NCBI RefSeq assembly: GCF_001904725.1 | Contig: NZ_MRCE01000046.1 | Location: 1 to 49,272 of the forward strand | Source: Phormidium ambiguum IAM M-71 | GTDB taxonomy: Bacteria > Cyanobacteriota > Cyanobacteriia > Cyanobacteriales > Aerosakkonemataceae | Length of the DNA stretch: 49,272 bases | Direction: 5' to 3' | In this document: piece by piece, positions 7,660-15,777 of the stretch | Layout of the letters: each line of letters starts with the position of its first letter | Position numbering within the stretch: the first letter of the stretch is position 1 | Notes under the pieces: generated by a model | What the model saw: the letters and a program-made list of their open reading frames with translations, nothing else | Databases searched by the model: none | What the model was told of the DNA's origin: nothing | Translations under genes and position numbers: made by a program

Positions 7660-9351
7660 TCAACTTCCTTGCAAAGAAAACTCATCAAATTTAATCACTG
7701 GAGAATTTGGTTCTCGCGTATCAAAACGATAACTGCTCACGGTCCCAGTAGCAGTATTTAAAATACTAAATACAGTAATATCATTACTAGCAATATATGG
7801 TAATGGTTGCTCATTTTCTTTAACTAAAGGCACAATTGTCGGTACAATGGGTTCTAATCCATTAGGGTCGCCAGTTGCTACATAATTTTCTGAATTAGTA
7901 TTTGGTACAGGTCGTTTATTTTCGCCTAAAGCAGCACCGTAAGAGTTACCAACGTTAGAAGTTTCGAGGAAATTAACCCCGCTAGAATTAACAAACCGAT
8001 TCCATAAATGACAATGACCAAAGAATACAAATTGTACTTTTGCTGCGTTGAATAATGGTTCTATATCCCGAATTAAGTAATCTTTATCTTTGGGATATTG
8101 ATAGTAAATTGATTTAATTGTCCCATCACCTTCTCGCTCAATAATTTGAATTGGATAAGTAAAAGGAGGAACAATATTATCGCCTAATGTATGGGGGGGA
8201 TGGTGTAGCATGACTACTTTATATTTAGCTTGCTGGAATTCGGTGCTGTTTAATTCTTTTTCTAGCCATTGATATTGAACGCTACCTTTATGGATTGGTT
8301 CATAAATATGTTGTCCGTATCCCCAAGCTGCGGGATTGTTTAAATCTCGATCGCTCTCTCGATACTTCCCTTTAATGTTACTAGCTAAACTCGGACTACG
8401 CCACATACAAGCCGCAAACAAAACTACTAAACGCACATCACCGATCGTAATCGCGTAATACTTTTCTCCTCCAGGGCTATCATTAGGTAAAGTAAAAATT
8501 TCTTCATAAGTATCAGTATTAAAAGAGTAATTTTTTAACTTTACTTCATCAATAGCTTCGCCTTCTTTTTGATAAATTTCTTTAGCTAGTTCGCGGGGAA
8601 AAGGATCGTTAAACTGTTCGCTTAAGTTAGTTTCTGATGAAAATCTTCCCATAACTTCATGATTTCCAATTGCCGGGAATATTGGTGCGTGTTGAATAAT
8701 TTCTCCACCTTGATAAATAGTTGAATTTTCATTTTTTACTAATTTGTATTTAGCTTTTCCTTGCAAACAAGGGAAGAAAGCATTACCTCGATTATCATCA
8801 AACCATTCAGAAGCGCGATCGGGTACATTCACCAAATCACCTGCAAAGAAAACAGCATCAACTCTGCCAATTATTTCAATAACTTTTTGGAGATTAGCCG
8901 CAGTCATTGGCATTAATTGATGATCGGAAGTTAGCAATATTTTTACAGGTGTGCCAGGTAAAGGTTTAGGTGCAAGAGTAAACACCGCACTACTCACACT
9001 TTCCCCATCTTCCCTTTCACTAGTAACTCGATAAGGAACTCGTTTACCGGGAATTAAATTAGTTATTTCTGCTTCATGTCGCCAAATATTCCGCACCACA
9101 GGCTGTTTATAAATTATATTTTCTTCGGTTTGTTCTCCAATCTTTGACCTTTGATCTTCGCGGGTGCGACTGAGTTTAATTGTATTGGCGCTTACACTTT
9201 TTTCTAAGTTATACCCAAAGGTAACGGTGTGACGAGAACCGGGAAATTCTGTAAACCAAACTACTCGAATCGAGTTTTCTGTAGGCAGTTGTAAAAATGG
9301 ATCGGTTAATAGTTTCAGTTGGGCAGACATCTGGGATAAACTAGGCGACAT
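7660..9351 (-). CDS. Metallophosphoesterase with purple-acid-phosphatase-like N-terminal domain
   Basis: 563 residues. Residues about 20-125 look like the Fn3-like N-terminal domain of purple acid phosphatases (VVWFTEFPGS, then a tract ending AVFTLAP). The calcineurin-type catalytic domain follows with its motifs in order: LTSDHQL, FFAGDLV, AIGNHEV, MLHHPPH and FFGHCHLW, which supply the dinuclear-metal ligands. It probably hydrolyses phosphomonoesters or diesters. No signal peptide is evident at the N-terminus, so the location is uncertain. It is monocistronic, with long spacers on both sides. Confidence 0.88.
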   Translation of the reverse strand: MSPSLSQMSAQLKLLTDPFLQLPTENSIRVVWFTEFPGSRHTVTFGYNLEKSVSANTIKLSRTREDQRSKIGEQTEENIIYKQPVVRNIWRHEAEITNLIPGKRVPYRVTSEREDGESVSSAVFTLAPKPLPGTPVKILLTSDHQLMPMTAANLQKVIEIIGRVDAVFFAGDLVNVPDRASEWFDDNRGNAFFPCLQGKAKYKLVKNENSTIYQGGEIIQHAPIFPAIGNHEVMGRFSSETNLSEQFNDPFPRELAKEIYQKEGEAIDEVKLKNYSFNTDTYEEIFTLPNDSPGGEKYYAITIGDVRLVVLFAACMWRSPSLASNIKGKYRESDRDLNNPAAWGYGQHIYEPIHKGSVQYQWLEKELNSTEFQQAKYKVVMLHHPPHTLGDNIVPPFTYPIQIIEREGDGTIKSIYYQYPKDKDYLIRDIEPLFNAAKVQFVFFGHCHLWNRFVNSSGVNFLETSNVGNSYGAALGENKRPVPNTNSENYVATGDPNGLEPIVPTIVPLVKENEQPLPYIASNDITVFSILNTATGTVSSYRFDTREPNSPVIKFDEFSLQGS

Positions 9352-9954
9352 CGTGCCATTAATTTACCAGCAATTTAGGAAAAAAGAAAATGAGTAAATT
9401 AGCGATCGCATAATTCTAGGTTGAGCAAAATCTAGTCTTTCAGTCAATTTATTAGATTTCAATCAGCAACGACAAGCCGATTATAGTTGAGATAGTCCGA
9501 TAAAAAAGTAAAGTTTTTTATCATCTTTAAGCAAATTTGAGAGAAGATGATACATTAATAATTGAAGCTCAAAGGAGCTTCTCAGATAGACCTTACAGCC
9601 CAAGTCCAATATGAAATAAAGGAGGAAAAAAGCTGTTTCGTTTACTATCTCTTGTGTTAACTAACAACAGCACTCAACAACTAGATAACTGATATTTCCT
9701 CAGATAAAAAAAGGGAGTAAGACAAGTGAACTTAAGTTTTTCGGTGTCTCTCCAAGTGAAGTGAATTAAAAGAGGAAATCACTCGGTAAGTCCAGTTTGG
9801 GTGCTGTTGTTATGGGAAAAATTATTTAACTGCTAAGTATAATTTCGTGCAGTAAAAAAGACAAACCTGACCTTGGTTCTCAGAAAAGCGATCGCCAAAT
9901 TTCCCCAAACTTAAAATCATTTCCTCCAAAGCAATTAGAAAAATCAAAACTTAT
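9352..9954. other. Noncoding gap containing candidate structured RNA
   Basis: About 600 bases with no coding potential that I would defend. The central part (9655-9815) carries nested complementary segments and is listed separately. The remainder is AT-rich with scattered HIP1 octamers (for example near 9402 and 9889). Confidence 0.65.
9655..9815 (+). ncRNA. Candidate 6S-like structured RNA
   Basis: Three nested helices are visible. TAACAACAGCAC (9662-9673) pairs perfectly with GTGCTGTTGTTA (9801-9812). ATTTCCTC (9694-9701) pairs with GAGGAAAT (9772-9779). GGAG/AGAC (9714-9723) pairs with GTCT/CTCC (9746-9753) around a two-base bulge. The result is a rod with a roughly 20x21-base central bubble and an apical stem, the shape and size of bacterial 6S RNA, which mimics an open promoter and binds RNA polymerase. 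A TACTAT -10-like box lies at 9643-9648, in place for a start near 9655, but no good -35 is visible. The 6S identity is inference from shape; it could be another cyanobacterial RNA. Confidence 0.55.
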
Positions 9955-10668
9955 TTATCTCTTCCAACCTTTGATAACTTTTCTCCGAGCGATAGTCTGA
10001 CGCACTAATTGAGTAACGAACTTGACGCTAGAAGTTGCCAGACGATAGGTTTTACGGACAATATCCAGAATAAAATAAGGCACTCTTAACCGCAGCGGAT
10101 AAAACAACGGAAGATACAACAAATAATATGCTCGTTTGAGATTTTCCCACTTATGACAACTTTCCAAATGCAAGAAATCAGAAATATCTACAACTAAACC
10201 CCTACCCTCATACAACATCACATTGCGACCATGAACATCATGAGGATAAAGTCCACGACTTCTAGCATAATTTAACGCCGCATCAATATCTTGAATCACT
10301 TGTTTAGGAATCGGTATACCTTTATAAAGGCAATCGTAGAGAGTGACTCCATACAATCGCTTGAGGACTAAAACGCCATTTTCCCCATAAAAGCACTCAG
10401 AAAACGCTGGGTGAGAACCTAAACGACGGTAAACTTCTAATTCCTCCTCAAAACCTGGACGCGAAGGCGCATAAATCTTCACCACCACTTCTGGATAATT
10501 GGGATGACAGACTACTGCGGCGTAATTTCCAGTACCCACAAGTTGCCAAGGTATAGGTAAATGATTCACCACTACTGGGTCGTGGGGATCGATACTAGCA
10601 ATTTGGAGCGCAGGCAATAGTTCAGCATGAATACTTTCAACTAACTGATTAATGTGGAGTTGTTCCAT
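9955..10668 (-). CDS. Small protein-kinase-like protein
   Basis: 237 residues with a compact kinase fold: glycine loop VGTGNYAAVV (about 44-53), the lysine in VVVKIY (about 61-66), an acidic helix EEELEVYRRL, the catalytic loop HDVHGRNVML and a metal aspartate in VVDISDF. The HDVHGRN loop replaces the usual HRDLKPEN and recalls Rio, Kdo or lipopolysaccharide kinases. The C-terminal 60 residues are basic and hydrophobic (LFYPLRLRVPYFILDIV), possibly membrane-associating. The substrate is unknown. Confidence 0.75.
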   Translation of the reverse strand: MEQLHINQLVESIHAELLPALQIASIDPHDPVVVNHLPIPWQLVGTGNYAAVVCHPNYPEVVVKIYAPSRPGFEEELEVYRRLGSHPAFSECFYGENGVLVLKRLYGVTLYDCLYKGIPIPKQVIQDIDAALNYARSRGLYPHDVHGRNVMLYEGRGLVVDISDFLHLESCHKWENLKRAYYLLYLPLFYPLRLRVPYFILDIVRKTYRLATSSVKFVTQLVRQTIARRKVIKGWKR

Positions 10669-10886
10669 ACAGACCTTGATATCCGGTTCAGCGGTAGCTC
10701 AAGACTCAATAATCTACACTTCTTCCACTCTTAATTTCTACTTTTGTAACTAGTATGTAACACAACCGCCGAGGTGAAACGGCTCAAACCATTGTGGCAA
10801 CGTCTTTTTTCTTAGCTAAGTAGCCGGACATAGCTAAAACTTATCACAAAGGTCAGTAGGACTCACACCATAAATCATTTTATTTG

Positions 10887-10915
10887 TTGACATATTGTAA
10901 ATAATTCGTTACATT
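10887..10915 (+). promoter_or_regulatory. Sigma-70-type promoter for the ssl1498-type gene
   Basis: TTGACA at 10887-10892 and TACATT at 10910-10915 with a 17-base spacer. A start near 10922 would leave a leader of about 40 bases containing an AGGGAG ribosome-binding site before the ATG at 10961. Confidence 0.7.
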
Positions 10916-10960
10916 TATTTACATAAGGCAACAAAAACCAAAGCAGGGAGAGAAAAGCAA

Positions 10961-11128
10961 ATGTATACAACTGATGACAGAGGTGTTTTGAACAATTACG
11001 CTGCTGAACCTAACGTTTACTACGCTGAGTACCCTTCAGAAGATCAACAGCAACGTTATTTGTTTCAAGGTGCAGTAGCAGTTCTGTTTGTTAGTTTGCT
11101 AGTCTTAACTGCTTTTGGAGTGAGCTAA
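10961..11128 (+). CDS. ssl1498 family light-harvesting-like protein
   Basis: 55 residues, too short for most ORF filters. It begins MYTTDDRGVLNNYAAEP and has a YYAEYPS segment, then a single C-terminal transmembrane helix (about 36-54, GAVAVLFVSLLVLTAFGVS). This matches the small cyanobacterial ssl1498 family, which resembles the Hlip/CAB-like thylakoid proteins. A good promoter (10887), an AGGGAG ribosome-binding site and a strong terminator (11191) frame a one-gene transcript. The role is likely in thylakoid or photosystem maintenance, but function in the family is poorly defined. Confidence 0.92.
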   Translation: MYTTDDRGVLNNYAAEPNVYYAEYPSEDQQQRYLFQGAVAVLFVSLLVLTAFGVS

Positions 11129-11190
11129 AGAATTAAAAAGTTTTGAACTAAAGTGAATCGCGTCTAGTATCGGAATTCTCCTATTATTCA

Positions 11191-11215
11191 CCTCAGCCTA
11201 AAAGCTGAGGTTTTT
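11191..11215 (+). terminator. Rho-independent terminator after ssl1498-type gene
   Basis: CCTCAGC (11191-11197) and GCTGAGG (11204-11210) form a 7-bp stem with a 6-base loop, followed by TTTTT. Confidence 0.9.
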
Positions 11216-11788
11216 GCTTTCAAGTTTATACTAACTTTCTATGAAGATGCGCTGAATGAACCCCACCCCAAACCCCTCCCCGTCTACAGGGAGGGGCTAT
11301 GATTAAGCACAATTTTACAGAGAATTGGTATTACTTGAATCTTTGTGATGAGTAAATAATTTTTTATTTGAAACTGCGTAGCGCGTAAGACACGAAGGAA
11401 GGGTAAAAGAGGGCGATCGCTTTTTCTAAGGTAGTATTTCAAAATAAGTACAATGTTGTGGGCTTGTGTCTTTGATGAGAAAAACCTCGAATTGAATCAA
11501 TTTCTGACTTTAAAATTTCCTCATCTCTTTCGGATAAATCTGTTTCTTCAGACTCTCCTAAATCAGCAATATTCATTAAAAAATTACTTTCTTCCTTGTA
11601 AACAGGAAGGAAGAAGAGGAAAGGTGCAAAGCTATTTAATTAAGGCTTACCGGGTATTATTCCTGTAATCGGGAAGTAGCCATAACATTGATAAAATCGG
11701 TAATTTTACAGTTTATTTTCAATGTAATATATTTAATAATCTAATTAAAGCTTAATCTAAAATAAATAGTACATAGTAGGGAAGTAAG
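11216..11788. other. Noncoding gap with dispersed repeat
   Basis: About 570 bases, mostly AT-rich. It holds the second copy of the CCCCGTAGACGGGG repeat (11261-11298) and a HIP1 octamer near 11414. A 71-codon open frame at 11453-11668 shows no family features and no ribosome-binding site, and I do not call it. Confidence 0.6.
11261..11298. repeat. Dispersed CCCCGTAGACGGGG palindromic repeat, copy 2
   Basis: Inverted near-copy of 7547-7584: CCCCACCCCAAACCCCTCCC then CGTCTACAGGGAGGGGCT. Only a few positions differ over 38 bases. Confidence 0.85.
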
Positions 11789-12361
11789 ATGCCCAGTTAT
11801 AAAGAGTACAAAAGCGTTAGTGAATTTCCTTTGCATACTCAAAACCTAAGTCGTGAGGAACTAGAAAAAGCTTATCAAGAAATTCGCATTACATACCGCA
11901 GTCTTACTAATAGTCGTGGTCAATTAGTACGACGACAAAGCGAAGCTAAAACTAATCTTGTGAAGCTGCAAAATAATCTAAAACAGACAACAACAGCACT
12001 AGAAAAAGTGAACGCAGAGAGGGAAAAATTACAAAAATCGTTGGCTCATAGTGTTGAAGTTCAGAGAGAGTTAAAAAACTGGGGAGAAAGTCTCAATGAG
12101 CAAGTAGGTGACTTAAAAGAACAAATGAATGCAACGAATCAGTTACTAGAAGAATTTGAATCTGTTTATGAAGAAGTTAATAAAGAGCAGGGTGTACTTG
12201 CAATTGGTCGTCGTTTCTATCTTTTATTAACAGCAGCTAAAAGGCTCCTTAATACTGACATAAAAGATTTAGTATTTAAAAACAAAATTGCATCTGCTCA
12301 AGTTGAATATTGGGCAGAAGAAACAACTGAAAATATTAATCGTAAATTGTTAGACGACTAA
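11789..12361 (+). CDS. Coiled-coil protein of unknown function, first of a pair
   Basis: 190 residues, not recognised. Residues about 25-130 are a long heptad-type coiled coil rich in K, E, Q and L. A short, more hydrophobic helix follows (about 140-155, VLAIGRRFYLLLTAAKRLL), and then a charged C-terminus. No transmembrane segment is convincing. It lies in an island of unknown and toxin-antitoxin genes, and its partner begins five bases after its stop, so the two are cotranscribed and may interact through their coiled coils. Confidence 0.75.
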   Translation: MPSYKEYKSVSEFPLHTQNLSREELEKAYQEIRITYRSLTNSRGQLVRRQSEAKTNLVKLQNNLKQTTTALEKVNAEREKLQKSLAHSVEVQRELKNWGESLNEQVGDLKEQMNATNQLLEEFESVYEEVNKEQGVLAIGRRFYLLLTAAKRLLNTDIKDLVFKNKIASAQVEYWAEETTENINRKLLDD

Positions 12362-12366
12362 AAAAA

Positions 12367-12888
12367 ATGGGCAAATTAACAAAATCGCTGAAAGCAGTTA
12401 CTCAAAAACTAGATGATGTGCAAAATGGTATTAACCAAATGCAGACGCTAGGGGAAGAACTGGGAAAAAATACCTTTCGTGTAGCAGAAGCAGCACTTCA
12501 GACAGGCTATGCTTATGCTAAAGCTGAAACTGAGAATATATCTAGCGATTGTATTCTACCAAGTGCTTCTTCCATATTAGATAAAGACAAACTCAATGGA
12601 GCAGCATTTTGGACAGAAGCAACTCTGAAGGCTCGTTTTGGTACTTGTAATAAAACCTATCAATATTTAAAGAAAGTCCATAACATCAAGCTGAATTCTC
12701 CAAGCTGGAAAAGTGTTGTCGCTGCTTTTAATGGAACCGGGGATGAAATTCCTATAGAACAACGAGTAAAACAATTAGAACAAAAAGTCGTTCAGCACGA
12801 GCAATGTATTGTGAATTTAGAAGGAAAGATTGATGAAATGCGTTTCCAATTACAACAAATGACGATCGCACTTAGCAAAGTTTTATAG
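12367..12888 (+). CDS. Unknown protein with terminal coiled coils, second of a pair
   Basis: 173 residues, not recognised. Short heptad-like helices at the N-terminus (about 5-35) and a stronger coiled coil at the C-terminus (about 128-170, EQRVKQLEQKVVQHEQCIVN) flank a globular middle (about 60-120) containing AAFWTEATLKARFGTCNKTY, which could be a small helical DNA-binding-like or protein-binding domain. The start codon follows the stop of the preceding gene by five bases. Function cannot be inferred. Confidence 0.72.
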   Translation: MGKLTKSLKAVTQKLDDVQNGINQMQTLGEELGKNTFRVAEAALQTGYAYAKAETENISSDCILPSASSILDKDKLNGAAFWTEATLKARFGTCNKTYQYLKKVHNIKLNSPSWKSVVAAFNGTGDEIPIEQRVKQLEQKVVQHEQCIVNLEGKIDEMRFQLQQMTIALSKVL

Positions 12889-12979
12889 AAAAGAGAAATG
12901 CGATCGCTATGCTTTAATCCAAATTAGGTTAAGATAGCCAAAAATCAGCCTTAACTAATTTAACTAGGAGCAATTTCCC

Positions 12980-13219
12980 ATGAATGCTTACAAAACATAC
13001 ATCACAATAAAAGACCCAAAGCAAGTAGTTTTATCTGACCTCCCATTTCAGTCAGGACAGCGAGTGGAAGTAATTATTTTAGCTGAAAATAATCAAAGAA
13101 CTTCTTTAGCCCAAAAAATGCAAGAATTGTTAAAAGAAACTCAAGTTTTACATTCAGATCGTCCTCTGACAGAAGCAGACATAGATGCAGAAATTGAAGC
13201 ATATCGGCGGGGAGAATGA
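12980..13219 (+). CDS. Antitoxin of PIN-type toxin-antitoxin pair
   Basis: 79 residues. The N-terminal half (TYITIKDPKQVVLSDLPF, then QRVEVIILAE) resembles the short beta-rich DNA-binding segment of AbrB-like antitoxins. The C-terminal half (about 50-79) is acidic and helical (LTEADIDAEIEAYRRGE), typical of the part that wraps the toxin. The stop overlaps the start of the PIN gene in an ATGA arrangement. AGGAG lies 9 bases before the start. Confidence 0.85.
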   Translation: MNAYKTYITIKDPKQVVLSDLPFQSGQRVEVIILAENNQRTSLAQKMQELLKETQVLHSDRPLTEADIDAEIEAYRRGE

Positions 13220-13626
13220 GAGTTGTTATTGATACTAATGTTTTAGTTTCCGCCGCAGTCGTTGGTAGAGAGCCAGAAGCCGTAATTCTCTTAGTTGTCA
13301 GCAATCCTGAAATAGAATGGATAGTATCAACAGAAATTTTGACCGAATATCAGGAACTCTTAAGTCGTCCTCGCTTAAAATTATCAGAGGAACAGAAACA
13401 AAGGTGGTTTGATGTTCTAAATGCCGCGACAACTACAATCAATGTTGAAGTTGAAGTAGATTTTCCTAGAGATAGAAAGGATGCTAAATTTCTCGCTTGT
13501 GCTGTAGCTGCAAATGCTACTTTTTTAATTAGTGGAGATAGAGATTTGACAGATGTACAAAGATGGGGGAATACAACTATTATCTCTGTGTCTTTATTTA
13601 AGCGATTAATCAACAATCTGATTTAA
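13216..13626 (+). CDS. PIN-domain ribonuclease toxin
   Basis: 136 residues, a single PIN domain of the COG1569 type. The metal-binding acids are visible: D6 in VIDTNVL, E40/E44 in STEILTEY, D89 in DRKDAKFLACA, and D108/D110 in SGDRDL. PIN toxins cut RNA with a divalent metal and are held inactive by the cognate antitoxin. Translation is coupled to the upstream antitoxin through an ATGA overlap. All four acidic positions are intact, so the toxin should be active. Confidence 0.9.
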   Translation: MRVVIDTNVLVSAAVVGREPEAVILLVVSNPEIEWIVSTEILTEYQELLSRPRLKLSEEQKQRWFDVLNAATTTINVEVEVDFPRDRKDAKFLACAVAANATFLISGDRDLTDVQRWGNTTIISVSLFKRLINNLI

Positions 13627-13680
13627 TCAGAATAAAGTATCCTAATAAAAGCGATCTTTTACATAACAGAATAAATTTAC

Positions 13681-14883
13681 ATGACTGCCGTAGATTCCCC
13701 CAAACACAAAAAAGCCAAAGCCCTCAAATCAACCAGTCGCCGCCCCGCCAAAGATCTTTGTAGCGAATGCGGACTTTGCGATACATATTATATTCATTAT
13801 GTCAAGGAAGCTTGCGCTTTTATTAATCAGCAAATAGCTGAGTTAGAAGCAGAAACTCATGGGCGCAGTCGCAACTTAGAAAACGAGAACGATCGGTATT
13901 TTGGCGTTCATCAAGATATGATGGCGGCACGCAAAACACAGCCCATTCCAGGTGCACAATGGACGGGAATAGTTAGTACGATCGCAATTGAAATGCTCAA
14001 TCGTGGCATGGTCGAAGGCGTTGTCTGCGTCCAAAATACCAAAGAAGACCGCTTTCAACCAATGCCAATTATCGCCCGAACACCAGAAGAAATCCTCGCC
14101 GCCAAAGTCAATAAACCTACACTTTCACCTAACCTTTCTGTGCTAGAACAAATCGAACAATCTGGCATGAAACGGTTATTAGTAATTGGCGTTGGTTGCC
14201 AAATTCAAGCATTACGCGCCGTCGAGAAACAATTAGGTTTAGAAAAGCTCTACGTTTTAGGTACTCCCTGTGTTGATAATGTTTCTCGCGCTGGGTTACA
14301 AAAATTCCTCGAAACTACCAGTAAATCACCAGAAACAGTAGTGTATTACGAATTTATGCAGGACTTCCGCGTACATTTTAAACATGAAGATGGATCGATC
14401 GAAACAGTTCCCTTCTTCGGTTTAAATACCAAAGAACTAAAAGACGTTTTTGCCCCTTCCTGCATGAGTTGTTTTGATTATGTCAATAGTTTGGCAGATT
14501 TAGTCGTCGGATACATGGGCGCACCTTTTGGTTGGCAATGGATTGTGGTCAGAAATGATACAGGTCAAGAAATGTTGGATTTGGTGAAAGACCAAATAGA
14601 AACTCAACCTGTAAACTCTTCTGGCGACAGGCGCAACGCCGTTCAACAAAGCATTCCCGCCTACGACAAAGCTGTAACTCTCCCGATGTGGGCAGCGAAA
14701 TTAATGGGTGTAGTAATTGAACAAATTGGCCCCAAAGGTTTAGAATATGCCCGATTTTCCATTGATTCACACTTTACCCGTAACTATCTATATGTGAAGC
14801 GAAATTACCCGGAAAAATTAGAGACTCATGTTCCAGAGTATGCTAAACGCATTGTCAATCAATATAAGTTGCCAAAATCATAA
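13681..14883 (+). CDS. bciB: Ferredoxin-dependent divinyl (proto)chlorophyllide 8-vinyl reductase, BciB type
   Basis: 400 residues of the F420 hydrogenase/dehydrogenase beta-subunit family, as in Synechocystis slr1923, the divinyl reductase of chlorophyll synthesis. Cysteine clusters CSECGLC (about 28-34) and CMSCFDY (about 261-267) would hold iron-sulfur clusters, and IGVGCQIQALRAVE (about 169-182) is a family signature. It reduces the 8-vinyl group of divinyl (proto)chlorophyllide. The closest paralogous function is 7-hydroxymethyl chlorophyll a reductase, which occurs in plants. A strong terminator follows, so it ends its transcript. Confidence 0.88.
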   Translation: MTAVDSPKHKKAKALKSTSRRPAKDLCSECGLCDTYYIHYVKEACAFINQQIAELEAETHGRSRNLENENDRYFGVHQDMMAARKTQPIPGAQWTGIVSTIAIEMLNRGMVEGVVCVQNTKEDRFQPMPIIARTPEEILAAKVNKPTLSPNLSVLEQIEQSGMKRLLVIGVGCQIQALRAVEKQLGLEKLYVLGTPCVDNVSRAGLQKFLETTSKSPETVVYYEFMQDFRVHFKHEDGSIETVPFFGLNTKELKDVFAPSCMSCFDYVNSLADLVVGYMGAPFGWQWIVVRNDTGQEMLDLVKDQIETQPVNSSGDRRNAVQQSIPAYDKAVTLPMWAAKLMGVVIEQIGPKGLEYARFSIDSHFTRNYLYVKRNYPEKLETHVPEYAKRIVNQYKLPKS

Positions 14884-14906
14884 ATTAACCCAATAAATAT
14901 TGCTAA

Positions 14907-14945
14907 TTACCCGGTTTGTTTATATCTAAATAGCCGGGTTTTTTG
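14907..14945 (+). terminator. Rho-independent terminator after bciB
   Basis: ACCCGG (14909-14914) pairs with CCGGGT (14934-14939) across a 19-base loop, followed by TTTTTT. Confidence 0.85.
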
Positions 14946-15093
14946 TTACCTACCATTCTAAACAAAATTTCTTTTCTGTAAAAAAAAGTGTGCAGACGTT
15001 AAACTGTCATCCAGTTGCTAAGCAGCGATCGCTCCTTGAAATAGTTTAGAGATGAAAGATTTTTATCAATCAGAATGAAAAAGGGGGTGTACT

Positions 15094-15555
15094 ATGTTAA
15101 AGCAACCAATCAAGCACTTCAAAAATGCTAAATTTCTGGTTTGGGTAACAGTGCTTTGTGCTTCGTCTGTAGTTGCCCAAACAGCTAATTATGGTTCTAT
15201 TAATGTAGCACCAGGATTTGAACCTTCAAGTGCGATCGCCACAGGTTCCACATCAGGTTCATTTTCTCTATTTTCGATCGCCAACCGCGATCGTGACGAC
15301 AACTTCTGCGTCGGATACAGCACCAGCGCCACCCCCGACCACTTAATGACTTTGCAAAAAAACTTCCCCCACCTCAAATTAGAACTCAGAAGCGGTCGTA
15401 CCACAACATTAGTTGTGAGAGGCCCAAATGGTGTAATTCGTTGCGGCATCGGCAGCATCGACGATCAAAACTGGAAAGCTGGCGAATACCAAATTTGGGT
15501 AGGTTCCAAAGATGAAGGCGTAAGAGGTAACTATACCTTACTTGTTAGAGAGTAA
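15094..15555 (+). CDS. Secreted protein of unknown function
   Basis: 153 residues. Residues 1-29 form a signal peptide: basic start, hydrophobic core (FLVWVTVLCASSVV) and an AQTA-type cleavage region. The mature part is beta-rich with two cysteines (in DNFCVGYS and VIRCGIGS) that could form a disulfide, and an IANRDRDDN segment. It resembles small exported cyanobacterial proteins without assigned function. The start is preceded by AAAGGGGGTG, a good ribosome-binding site. Confidence 0.82.
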   Translation: MLKQPIKHFKNAKFLVWVTVLCASSVVAQTANYGSINVAPGFEPSSAIATGSTSGSFSLFSIANRDRDDNFCVGYSTSATPDHLMTLQKNFPHLKLELRSGRTTTLVVRGPNGVIRCGIGSIDDQNWKAGEYQIWVGSKDEGVRGNYTLLVRE

Positions 15556-15565
15556 TGGGGACTGG

Positions 15566-15670
15566 GAAGGCAGAAGGCAGAAGGCAGAAGGCAGAAGGCA
15601 GAAGGTAAAAATTTCCCTTTTTCCCTTTTTCCCTTTTCCCCTTTCCCCCTTTTCCCCCCTACCCCCCTAC
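15566..15670. repeat. AGAAGGC heptamers followed by pyrimidine-rich tract
   Basis: Five or so heptamers (15566-15606) and then CCCTTTT/CCCC low-complexity sequence to 15670, the same composite order as at the window start. It lies between the secreted protein and cysE. Confidence 0.9.
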
Positions 15671-15777
15671 ACCTGTATAATCACCACCAAGCAGAGTGTT
15701 GTTCTCCGCACTCAAAGTGTGACAGATGGCGCTAAGATCGAAAGTGCCTATTAACTACCAAATGTTGGTATCTACTC

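Noticed and set aside
11453-11668. 71-codon frame in the 11216-11788 gap
   Set aside because: No ribosome-binding site, no recognised domain, AT-driven composition.
15542-15754. Plus-strand frame through the heptamer and pyrimidine tract
   Set aside because: Its product is repeat-derived (repeated KAEGRRQ-like and P/F-rich sequence).
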